NCBI GenBank assembly: GCA_009774245.1
Contig: VSNM01000101.1
Location: forward strand, 1 to 15,648
DNA length: 15,648 nt
Origin: Lachnospiraceae bacterium
GTDB lineage: Bacteria > Bacillota > Clostridia > Lachnospirales > Lachnospiraceae
Direction of reading: 5' to 3'
In this document: positions 1 through 6,498 of the stretch, one piece after another
How positions within the stretch are numbered: position 1 is the stretch's first letter
Layout: each line of letters begins with the position of its first letter
The notes under the pieces: generated by a model
Seen by the model: the letters and a program-made list of their open reading frames with translations, nothing else
Database searches by the model: none
What the model was told of the DNA's origin: nothing
Program-made: the position numbers and the translations under genes

Positions 1-271
1 TTATAGCGCACCTTACAGGATGCGCTATATAGAATATCGTTTGGTTATCAAAATCGGCTGTGAATAGTAACGAAAAATCAGGCGGGAAAAGCCCCGTGGA
101 CGGTTAAAAGCCGTTTTCGGGGGTGGGTAGTATAAAACCCTTACCCCGCCCCGCACCGGGGCTTGTAGCGCCCCAGGAATCCCGTATTCATGGGGATTTG
201 GGGGCTGTGCCGCAAGCCTAAATGTCCACGCCTGCCGGTTGTGCGATAGTCGAAACAGCATAGAGCGGGGA
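1..271. other. Non-coding leader of the mobile element with several hairpins
   Basis: I see no convincing gene here. The long minus-strand open frame through it is antisense to the next gene. The sequence holds perfect or near-perfect inverted repeats: a 9-bp stem at 2-10/21-29 (TATAGCGCA/TGCGCTATA), a 6-bp GC stem with a 3-nt loop at 148-153/157-162, and a two-part stem at 170-183/193-205. A 15-bp sequence (CCACGCCTGCCGGTT) at 226-240 recurs at 865-879 ahead of the second cargo gene. The 2-29 hairpin has no T tract on its right and may end a gene lying left of the window. Confidence 0.5.
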
Positions 272-300
272 TTGTTTTCAGCGAGGAGATGTGCTATACT
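272..300 (+). promoter_or_regulatory. Cargo promoter module, copy 1
   Basis: A -35 hexamer TTGTTT (272-277), a 17-bp spacer and an extended -10 TGnTATACT (TATACT at 295-300) fit a sigma-70-type promoter for the gene at 361. The block from about 268 to 303 is nearly identical to 1154-1189, upstream of an unrelated gene. That conservation across two different genes supports function. Confidence 0.75.
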
Positions 301-360
301 TTTCAAGAAAACGAATAAACATATCGTTTCGATAATCGCCATACAAGGAGGACGCATATT

Positions 361-810
361 ATGAGCATGAGCGACTTTTGGGATGAAGTGCTGTATACGC
401 TGGATGGTGTGCGAGAAATTGCACAAGACCTTGGCTATCTTTTGAAAAATCTCCCGTCTATCGTTTCCCATCAAAGGAAAATCAAGCAATTGCGCCGTTA
501 TTTCAATGAAAATCTTCCCGAAAAGTTTACGAAGTCCCCCGAATACAAGGCCGACATTGTCTGGGACATGGGGATGTTTATCGGCGTTATCACCTTGGAC
601 GTTACCGAGGAGGGTGTGGGCTATATTGCGGACTTTACCCAGGCAGACGATGAGAAAATGCGTGCGCGGGCAAAACAGATCGTGGCGGAGGCTCTGCCCA
701 GTGTGAGCAACCCACCGTTTCTTATTGATGTCACGTTTAAAGTGCCGTTTCCAAATGTGAGCTACAATGTAGACGGCGGTAAGCTGCCGCATACGGAAAA
801 GAATACTTGA
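361..810 (+). CDS. Hypothetical protein, mobile-element cargo
   Basis: This 149-aa soluble protein does not match a family I recognise. It has a strong ribosome site (AAGGAGG, 9 nt before the ATG), a promoter module about 60 bp upstream and a hairpin just after its stop, so it is very likely a real gene. It has no signal peptide or clear membrane segment. Residues about 12-50 are predicted helical and rich in charged residues (HQRKIKQLRRYFNENL). The remainder mixes strands and helices, with a Pro-rich stretch late on (NPPFLIDVTFKVPFPNV). A second ATG two codons later is a possible start. It sits next to a relaxase and recombinases, so I infer accessory cargo. Function is unknown. Confidence 0.7.
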   Translation: MSMSDFWDEVLYTLDGVREIAQDLGYLLKNLPSIVSHQRKIKQLRRYFNENLPEKFTKSPEYKADIVWDMGMFIGVITLDVTEEGVGYIADFTQADDEKMRARAKQIVAEALPSVSNPPFLIDVTFKVPFPNVSYNVDGGKLPHTEKNT

Positions 811-818
811 CTGAAAAT

Positions 819-843
819 AAAACAGGGCGGCGGCAATTCCGCC
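819..843 (+). terminator. Cassette-end repeat with short GC hairpin, copy 1
   Basis: Directly after the 149-aa gene, the 17-bp AAAACAGGGCGGCGGCA (819-835) precedes a 5-bp hairpin GGCGG-caatt-CCGCC (829-843). The same 17-mer follows the next cargo gene at 1878-1894. There is no good T tract, so terminator function on the plus strand is uncertain. The repeat itself is seen directly. Confidence 0.45.
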
Positions 844-864
844 ACACAGCGTTCACCCCATATC

Positions 865-879
865 CCACGCCTGCCGGTT
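865..879 (+). repeat. 15-bp direct repeat shared with 226-240
   Basis: CCACGCCTGCCGGTT is an exact copy of 226-240. Both copies lie upstream of a cargo gene on the same strand, consistent with duplicated cassette flanks. Confidence 0.7.
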
Positions 880-1157
880 ACGCATTTGCCCTTATCCTGT
901 TCTTTGGGAGAGGCCGGGGCGCGGGGGCAGAGCCACCGCAAAACCTACCGTCAGCCGCCGCACCAGTGCAGACGGTTTTGCCGCTAAAATGAAGCGGACG
1001 AAAGCGGGGGGCAGGATTGTCAAATCCTGTTCCCCGTTTTCGGCGGCAAAATGGCAACGGCAAAAATCCAGATGGTAAGAGTGCAGATTTTTTGCGAAGC
1101 AAAAAATACTACTTGGCCCTTGACGGTCTGGATAGGCGGAACGGCGTAGGACGGGGA
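880..1157. other. Intergenic region with two strong hairpins between cargo genes
   Basis: I see no supported gene in the roughly 425 bases between the two cargo genes. The region holds a 14-bp GC-rich stem at 1005-1018/1023-1036 with a GTCA loop and two G-U pairs, followed by GTTTTC. It also holds a perfect 9-bp stem at 1087-1095/1099-1107 (ATTTTTTGC, loop GAA). The first resembles an intrinsic terminator of the upstream cassette. The second has T and A tracts on its two arms and could terminate in either direction. Both are judged from sequence only. Confidence 0.55.
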
Positions 1158-1186
1158 TTGCTTGTAGCAAGGAGATGTGCTATATT
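1158..1186 (+). promoter_or_regulatory. Cargo promoter module, copy 2
   Basis: The -35 TTGCTT (1158-1163), 17-bp spacer and extended -10 TGnTATATT (TATATT at 1181-1186) match copy 1 at 272-300. The two copies share AGGAGATGTGCTATA exactly. It drives the DUF6273 gene starting 50 bp downstream of the -10. Confidence 0.75.
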
Positions 1187-1236
1187 TTGAACTGATAAAC
1201 TAACTGACAATTCGGCATTTGCTGGGAGAGATAGCC

Positions 1237-1845
1237 ATGAATAAAATCACAATTGTTATGGGTAATTATTTTCAAAATTGCGAATGGGAAAAAGAACCGA
1301 TTGAGTGGATTGTTCTAAGAGAAGAAGAACACCGTTGTCTCTGTGTCAGCAAATATTTGTTGGATTGCAAACCTTATCATGATTTTTCTAAAAATGTAGC
1401 ATGGCAAGATTGCACTCTGCGAAATTGGCTAAATCATGAATTTTTAGTGTCAGCGTTTTCATCAGAAGAACAGGGGAAAATTCTTCTTTCCACTTTGAAA
1501 AATCCCACAGGGGATAGTCATGATTTTATTTTTTTGTTAAGTAGTGACGATGTAGAAGAATTATTTGACGATGAAGCGGAAAATTATGTTGATTATGAGG
1601 AGCGCGGGGCGGTAACGACTGATTATGCACGAGCGCAGGGAGCGTGGTTTCTTGACGAGGACGGTAAAGATGGAAATAAAGGCTGTTGGTGGCTACGGTA
1701 TTATGGAGACTACTCAGATAATGAAGAAGGGATATACAGTTTTATGAGTTGTGTTAATTTTGATGGTAATATTGAATGGGCAGCTCAAGATGTAGCCGAA
1801 ACAGGTTGCTGTATCCGTCCGGCATTTTGGCTACGGACAGACTAA
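1237..1845 (+). CDS. DUF6273-domain protein, mobile-element cargo
   Basis: This 202-aa protein has the look of the DUF6273 family: an early WIVL strand (about residues 24-27), the signature W-x-x-C-x-LR-x-WLN-x-x-F at residues 56-69, a later WWLR (151-154) and a C-terminal IRPAFWLR. The family is common in Firmicutes as extracellular or phage/mobile-element-associated domains. Its role is unknown, and I see no signal peptide here. I chose ATG 1237 over the upstream TTG 1219 because GGGAGAG lies at the right distance from 1237. Asp/Glu are abundant in residues 103-125. The gene is visibly more AT-rich than the flanking DNA, which suggests a separate origin. It has its own copy of the cassette promoter and converges on the relaxase. 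Confidence 0.8.
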   Translation: MNKITIVMGNYFQNCEWEKEPIEWIVLREEEHRCLCVSKYLLDCKPYHDFSKNVAWQDCTLRNWLNHEFLVSAFSSEEQGKILLSTLKNPTGDSHDFIFLLSSDDVEELFDDEAENYVDYEERGAVTTDYARAQGAWFLDEDGKDGNKGCWWLRYYGDYSDNEEGIYSFMSCVNFDGNIEWAAQDVAETGCCIRPAFWLRTD

Positions 1846-1877
1846 TAACTTCTCATTTATCGTACAGATGAAAATTC

Positions 1878-1909
1878 AAAACAGGGCGGCGGCACTATCC
1901 CACCGCCCC
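1878..1909 (-). terminator. Hairpin between convergent DUF6273 and relaxase genes
   Basis: GGGCGG (1884-1889) pairs with CCGCCC (1903-1908), with two further inner G-C pairs and a 7-nt loop. On the minus strand the stem is followed by TGTTTTG, which suits a terminator of the relaxase gene ending at 1915. The left flank repeats the 17-mer found at 819-835. Confidence 0.55.
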
Positions 1910-1914
1910 GTGTG

Positions 1915-3321
1915 TTACCGCTCCATATCCTGCGCCCTGCGGGACTGCTGCTCCCGCTGTTCCTGCCGCAAGATACTGTAAACGTTCTTTCGGATTTGCT
2001 CGGCTTCTTTCACTTCCCCTTTCAACGCAAGATACCGCCGATTGAGCGTTTCCCGTTCGGCGGTCAGCTTGGCATACTCCGCTTTCCATTCCTTTGTCGG
2101 GATTGTGGTCTTGCCGTTCATCACGCCTTTTAGATAATCTTTCGCTGCCGTAAACAGGATTTGCTCGGCTTCGGTCAGCTTCTTTTTCCCCTTATACTTG
2201 AAATAAATGTCGGCTTGCTCGATGTGCTTTTTCAGAGTGCCTAACCGCCGTTCAATGGGTTTCAGTTTATGCTGAATGTCAAGCTGTTCCCCTATCATGG
2301 ACTTGAATTTTTCATCAAGCCCCGCCATGTCCATGATGTTGTTGGCTTGCAGGAAATTCAGCATTTTCGCCGCGTCCTTGAGGTTATAGAGGGATTGGGA
2401 AACCTGCGATTTTCCCTCCCGCGCCCTGCGTGACAAAATGCCCTGGATATAGTCGGCAAGGGTGGGCGGCTCGGTGTTCTCCTGTTCCTCTTTCAGCCAC
2501 TTTTGCAGCTTGGAGATACGGGCCTTTAACTGCCGTAACTTCTGGTTCGTCACTTCAATTTCCCGGTTAAGGTCGCCGCGCTCGGTGCGGATGCCGCGCT
2601 TCTCCATAGCGGAAGCGGCAACGCCTAAATGGACGGTGGGTATCTGGTCTATTCCCTGCCGTTCATAACTGCGGTGGTCGATACGCTCCGCGTGTCCGTA
2701 CTGCTCCAATGCCTGATTGCAAAGCCCCGCCCATGCCGCCCGCCATTCCTCCGCTTTGGTCTGCTCATTCCAGTCGGTAGCGGGAATGGACTTGCATTTG
2801 TACTGCCGCTTTTTCGGGTCATAGCTTTTATTCCCGTCCCTGTCAAGAATGTACTCTTTTTTCTGCTTCGCTCCCCATGCGCCGCGCTCGTCAAAAGGGC
2901 GCATAGTCAGCATGATATGGGCGTGGGGGTTGCCGCCGCCTGTATCGTGTAGGCATATATCGGCTCACATTCCCGCCGCCACAAAATGCCGTTTCACATA
3001 CTCGCGGACAAGAGAAATGCCCTGCTCCCTTGTCAATTCACGGGGCAGGGCAATTTCAATTTCTCTTGCAAGCTGGGCATTTTTCGCTTTCTCGATTTTC
3101 TCCACCGCGTTCCATAAAACCGCCCTATCTGTGTACTGGATGGGGGCGTGGTCTGGCAATAAAATTTCGGTATGGACTACGCCGCCCTTGTGGGTGTAGT
3201 CGTGGGTTTCCCCGTCAAAGTCGTTGGTGAGTTTCTCTCCCGCCCGGTAAGCGGCGGCGGCAACGGCGGACTTGCCCTTGCCGCGGGAGATGATTTTGAT
3301 ACTGCAATGGTAGATTGCCAT
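1915..3321 (-). pseudogene. MobA/MobL (MobQ) relaxase, interrupted by in-frame TGA
   Basis: The gene encodes a mobilization relaxase that would nick oriT and carry the strand into a recipient. The N-terminus MAIYHCSIKIISRGKG leads to AAAAYRAGEKL, where Tyr25 matches the catalytic tyrosine of RSF1010 MobA. After residue 118 (FVAAGM) the frame meets TGA at 2965-2967, then continues in the same frame as ADICLHDTGGG and NPHAHIML, the histidine metal-binding motif. A coiled-coil-rich C-terminal half follows (EIEVTNQKLRQLKARISKLQKWL). The full length of 468 codons suits the family. The TGA sits where relatives, as I recall them, have a residue such as Cys, so a one-base nonsense change is the simplest reading. 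A restart at Met 2913 would lack both the Tyr and the His motif. ATG 3321 is preferred over upstream starts because it opens the conserved N-terminus. An oriT lies just upstream. Confidence 0.88.
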
Positions 3322-3357
3322 GGGCTGTCCTACTTTCTGCGGGTCGTTCCCCCGTCC

Positions 3358-3458
3358 TTTTGTGCCGAGAGGCACAAAACGCCGTCTGCAAGACCGCACA
3401 TACCACATTCATGTGTGGTATATAAGTGCGCCCTATCCGATTTCTTGGATAGGGCGCA
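3358..3458 (+). other. oriT: oriT-like region (MobQ/IncQ-type nic core)
   Basis: Three inverted repeats lie in series: a 9-bp stem with GAGA loop (3358-3366/3371-3379), an 8-bp stem (ATACCACA 3400-3407 / TGTGGTAT 3414-3421), and a perfect 12-bp stem (3427-3438/3447-3458). Between the second and third is TAAGTGCGCCCT at 3423-3434. This matches the nick core known from RSF1010-type and pSK41/pGO1-type oriT sequences, where cleavage falls between G and CCCT. A hairpin immediately 5' of the core is also the RSF1010 layout. It lies about 100 bp upstream of the relaxase gene, the usual place. The predicted nick is between 3430 and 3431 on the plus strand. Confidence 0.82.
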
Positions 3459-3540
3459 TTATCCGAGATATTCAATTATTCCAGAAAAATGCTCTAAGCC
3501 TTTTTGCTTCCTGCGTTTTCCGAAAAAAATCTCGGATAAT
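3458..3540. repeat. 12-bp inverted repeat upstream of recombinase genes
   Basis: ATTATCCGAGAT (3458-3469) is the exact reverse complement of ATCTCGGATAAT (3529-3540), with 59 bp between. It overlaps the end of the oriT hairpin by one base and lies about 50 bp before the recombinase start. Possible roles are recombinase arm sites, the end of the recombinase element, or an operator. The sequence alone does not decide. Confidence 0.6.
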
Positions 3541-3592
3541 GTTTTAAATATGCGATATTGGAAAACCTTCTAAAATAAAGGAGGTTTAGCCC

Positions 3593-4561
3593 ATGTATCA
3601 ACAGACAGAACAAAGCACCACCCCGTGCAGGTATCAGGAACTGCTTCCGGAGATGAAGGATTTCCTTGCGGGATACCTTGAGCATGGCCGCCGCAAGGGT
3701 TTACGTGAAAGCTCGCTCCAGCTTCAGGACAAAATCGGCCATTATTTTTTGGCCGCCGTAACCCGGAACGGATGTACCAGACCAGAGGAGTTAAACGCAG
3801 GAAATATCGGAAATGCCTGCCTGAACATCAGCAGCAAATGGTTTCTTTCACACATCCAGACATTTCTCAGATATGCGTATCAGGCCGGACATACCGACAG
3901 GGATTACAGCGGCATCGTCCCTCTTTTCAAGAGGCCGCAGCCGTATCCTTCTGTTTATACAACAGAAGAAATCCTGAAAATTGAAAACAGCATAGACCAG
4001 GGCTCCCCACATGGGAAGCGTGACTATGCGGCGCTGCTTCTTGCGACACGGCTGGGGATCAGGAGCGGGGACATCTCCACCATGACATCCAAGGAACTGG
4101 ATTTTGACAGGAGCCTGATCCTGCTTACACAGAACAAGACCGGCGTTGCCATTGAGCTGCCCATGATCACGGATGTAAAGGCCGCCCTGAAGCAGTATTT
4201 AGAGGAAGAACGCGCCTGCTATGACAGCCCGTATGTGTTTCTCCGCATTGTTCCCCCTTACAGCCACATCTCTGTGCAGGCAATCACCAAGATCGTCAGG
4301 ACTGCCATTATGGCGGCTGGAATCGACCCGGCCGGGCGCAAACAGGGAGCACATGCTTTCCGGTCATCCCTGGCAAGTTCCATGGTCAATGACAACATCC
4401 CTTACGAGGCGGTAAGGAAAGCCCTCGGACATACAGACCAAAATGCCATCCGCTCTTATGCCAGCCTGGATGTGGAGCAGCTCCGGAACTATGCCCTCCC
4501 AGTCATGGAGGCGACAGGTACGTTTGCCGCTTTTCTGGAAGGGAGGTGGTCCCTGTCATGA
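3593..4561 (+). CDS. Tyrosine recombinase / integrase, complete
   Basis: This 322-aa phage-integrase-family protein has an N-terminal SAM-like DNA-binding domain (about residues 15-115) and a C-terminal catalytic domain. The expected catalytic residues are all visible: Arg157 in LGIRSGDI, Lys182 in QNKTG, His254 and Arg257 in HAFR, His280 in LGHTD, and Tyr289 in SYASLD. It should integrate or excise the element by site-specific strand exchange. The start has AAAGGAGG just upstream. Its stop overlaps the start of a second recombinase (ATGA), so the two are translationally coupled. This arrangement is typical of tandem two- or three-recombinase elements (Tn554-like or recombinase-in-trio). The gene looks intact, although its partner is broken. 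Confidence 0.93.
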   Translation: MYQQTEQSTTPCRYQELLPEMKDFLAGYLEHGRRKGLRESSLQLQDKIGHYFLAAVTRNGCTRPEELNAGNIGNACLNISSKWFLSHIQTFLRYAYQAGHTDRDYSGIVPLFKRPQPYPSVYTTEEILKIENSIDQGSPHGKRDYAALLLATRLGIRSGDISTMTSKELDFDRSLILLTQNKTGVAIELPMITDVKAALKQYLEEERACYDSPYVFLRIVPPYSHISVQAITKIVRTAIMAAGIDPAGRKQGAHAFRSSLASSMVNDNIPYEAVRKALGHTDQNAIRSYASLDVEQLRNYALPVMEATGTFAAFLEGRWSLS

Positions 4562-4959
4562 CAGAATTTCAGTCTGTTTTCAAGCAGGAGCTTGCAGAAT
4601 ATCTGGAGATCAGCCAGGGAACTATCAGCGATGATACTTTACGGAGTACACGCAGGATCCTGCTTTCATTCGACTCACTGCTGGCGGAAGAAAACGCCAA
4701 CAGGATTTCAGAATCGGCCATCAATCACTGGATCAGGAAGCTCCAGCAGATAAACGCACCCAAAACAGTCAGCGATAAGGTAAGCTATCTCCGAAAATTT
4801 TTGAGGTATCTCCAATACAAGGGATACAACGTTTTTATGCCTGGCTGTCCTAAAACACCAGACAACTATGTCCCATACATTTTTTCGGACGGGGAAATCC
4901 AAACGCTCCTGTCCTGCGCCGACAGTTGGGCCAGTCGGCATACTGGCTGCTTCGGATAA
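4558..4959 (+). pseudogene. Second tyrosine recombinase, truncated at element junction
   Basis: The start ATG overlaps the previous stop (ATGA) and has GGGAGG nearby. The 133-aa product has the SAM-like core-binding domain of tyrosine recombinases: helices through about residue 100, with NHWIRKLQQI and SYLRKFLRYLQYKGY. It then enters the catalytic domain (IFSDGEIQTLLSCADS) and is lost at about 4924. The last dozen residues come from unrelated DNA that, on the other strand, is the start of an ABC permease gene. No catalytic Arg, His or Tyr remains, so it cannot recombine alone. It might still bind DNA. A third recombinase, if the element once had a trio, is absent. Confidence 0.85.
4924..4947. 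other. Element/chromosome junction with short inverted repeat
   Basis: Left of about 4924 the plus frame reads as recombinase. Right of about 4930 the minus frame reads as the start of a permease gene. The junction contains a perfect 6-bp inverted repeat, GCCAGT (4930-4935) and ACTGGC (4942-4947), around a 6-bp centre. This has the size of a tyrosine-recombinase core site but could be chance. The exact breakpoint cannot be fixed without an uninterrupted relative. Confidence 0.55.
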
Positions 4960-4977
4960 CTCTGGTTTTTTCGCCAT
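4930..4977 (-). pseudogene. Sugar ABC transporter permease, 5' remnant
   Basis: Downstream of the sugar-binding lipoprotein a new gene begins on the minus strand. The ribosome site AGGAGG is well placed before ATG 4977, and the codons read MAKKPELSEAASMPTG. Then the reading frame runs antisense through the recombinase and cannot be native. In CUT1 sugar transporter operons the gene after the binding protein is normally a membrane permease, so this is inferred to be its first roughly 16 codons. No transmembrane segment survives. The inference rests on position and ribosome site rather than on protein homology. Confidence 0.6.
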
Positions 4978-5032
4978 AACAAACCTCCTGTCTTTCATAT
5001 ATTATTTACAACCTTCTATTGAACTTCTATTG

Positions 5033-5062
5033 AAAATGACCGGAAAAGCTTCCGGCCATTTT
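5033..5062 (-). terminator. Intercistronic hairpin after the sugar-binding protein gene
   Basis: A 13-bp stem (5033-5045/5050-5062) with a 4-nt loop fully pairs on the minus-strand RNA, using one G-U pair. Only a short TTTTC follows it. This is typical of an attenuating or RNA-stabilising hairpin between a binding-protein gene and its permeases. Beside it is an exact 11-bp tandem duplication (CTTCTATTGAA, 5013-5034). Confidence 0.6.
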
Positions 5063-5071
5063 GTGTTCAGG

Positions 5072-6480
5072 TTACTCGATCTTGCCAGCTTCTTCATTCA
5101 TCTTGGCAACTCCTTCCGCCGGAGTGCACTCACGCTGCATGATCATCTCGTGATAGGTTCCCAGGATCGGGCTGATCTCAGCCAGGTCATCGCCATACGG
5201 CGCCTCGAGGTACACTGCCGTTGTCTTCAACGCTTCACGGCTCTGCTCGTCCTGCGGGAATCCGTCCATGGAAGCGATTGCCGCTGTCACCTCATCGTTT
5301 GAGATTGCCGGGAAATTACCAGAGCTTGCAAGCACCGCCGCGCCTTCCTCCCCGCTAACCCATTTGATGAAATCCCATGCCGCGTCTTTCTTCTGGGATT
5401 CGGAAGTGATTGCCAGGCCAGTGATCGCGCCCAGTGTTGTTCCTGCCGCAACGCCATCCGGATGCGGATATGCCGCGATTCCCCAGTTTCCGCACAGGGA
5501 AGTGTCATACTCGCCGCTTGCCAGATTGTTGATCAGCGTTGTCACAAACCAGCTTCCCATGTTGATCATGGCGACATTGCCCTCTGAGAAGGCTGCGGAA
5601 TAATGCAGACTCTCTGTCTTTAAATCAGTATATTTCTGGCAGATGCCATCATCCTCCTCCGCAAGAACCATCTCGTAATATGGAATCATGAAATCATAAT
5701 TTTTGTCCAAAATACTATGTTTGCCATCGAGAATGCCAAACAGCTGATCGTGGAGCTCCATGTCTGATAGTGGCTGCCATATACTTCTTCCCCAAATGCA
5801 TCATCGGAAACAGCACGCGCCAGCGCATCATACTCCTCGATCGTCATATCATTCGTTGGATAATCGAGTCCCTTCGCGTCAAACACGTCCTTGTTATAAA
5901 ACACCAGCCAGATGTCGCTTCTAAACGGCAGCTCGTAGAGGCTGTTGTCCACTGTAACCTGGTCTGTCACGCCTGCGTACTTCGCCAGGTCGACACTGTC
6001 CTGTGTAATGTAGTTGTCAAGGGGCTCCAGGACACCCTTGCCCACCAGCGTCGCATAACTCGGGACATTCTTGAGAGAGACGACGTCAAAATCCGTTCCG
6101 CTTCCGGAAAGCTCTGTCGCCAGCACATTGGAATAATCATTTGAGCCAAAGTCCACAAGCTCGATCTCCACGTTGGGATTTAATTCCATATACTTGTTTG
6201 CCAGATCATTCCAGTATGTAATCAGGCTTATATCCCATGCCGCCCATTTCAGGTGAACCTTCTCGCCATCAGAAGCACTGTCTGTGGCATTTGCCGCATC
6301 CGCTGCTGCCGTGTCGCCTGCAGGTTCCGCCGGTGCCGCCGTGGTCTCCGCCGTGTTTGCAGCCGGCTGGTCCGCCGGCGCCGACGAATCACCCGAACCC
6401 CCATTGCCTCCGCATCCGGTCAATACTGTGGAAAGCAGCAAAACCGTCCCCATCGTGATACTTAAAAATTTCTTCTTCAT
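5072..6480 (-). pseudogene. Extracellular sugar-binding lipoprotein (ABC, family 1), frameshifted
   Basis: The protein would capture an oligosaccharide outside the cell for a CUT1-type ABC importer. The N-terminus is a lipoprotein signal peptide (MKKKFLSITM, lipobox LTGC with Cys23), then an Ala/Thr-rich linker to about residue 72, then a family-1 solute-binding fold (WAAWDISLITYWNDLANKY, FDVVSLKN, WLVFYNKDVFDAKGL). The frame is lost at about 5746. Up to YGSHYQTWSSTI it reads in one frame, then LFGILDGKHSILDKNYDF continues in another to the stop at 5072. Restoring one base there would give TIQLFGIL. The total of 1409 bp is one short of 470 codons, fitting a single-base deletion or a sequencing error. 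The start has AAGGAGG and lies 18 bp after the GH88 stop, so the two form an operon. The following permease is also broken, which favours real decay. Confidence 0.88.
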
Positions 6481-6498
6481 AGATTTTCCTCCTTAAAC

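Noticed and set aside
25..792. Long minus-strand open frame of 255 codons at the left end
   Set aside because: It is antisense to the 361-810 gene, which has a strong ribosome site and a conserved promoter. Its own start has no support and the protein has no family-like features.
2961..2970. The relaxase TGA as selenocysteine
   Set aside because: The position may be Cys in relatives, but I see no clear stem-loop of SECIS type right after the TGA, and relaxases are not known selenoproteins. A nonsense change is simpler.
4708..4977. A minus-strand gene running from MAKKPELS through the recombinase
   Set aside because: Only the first roughly 16 codons look native. The rest is the antisense of the recombinase and reads as chance protein.
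5770..6144. Plus-strand open frame opposite the sugar-binding protein gene
   Set aside because: It is a shadow of the coding strand with no ribosome site or family match. The same applies to plus-strand frames opposite the Hsp70, J-protein and DUF4173 genes.
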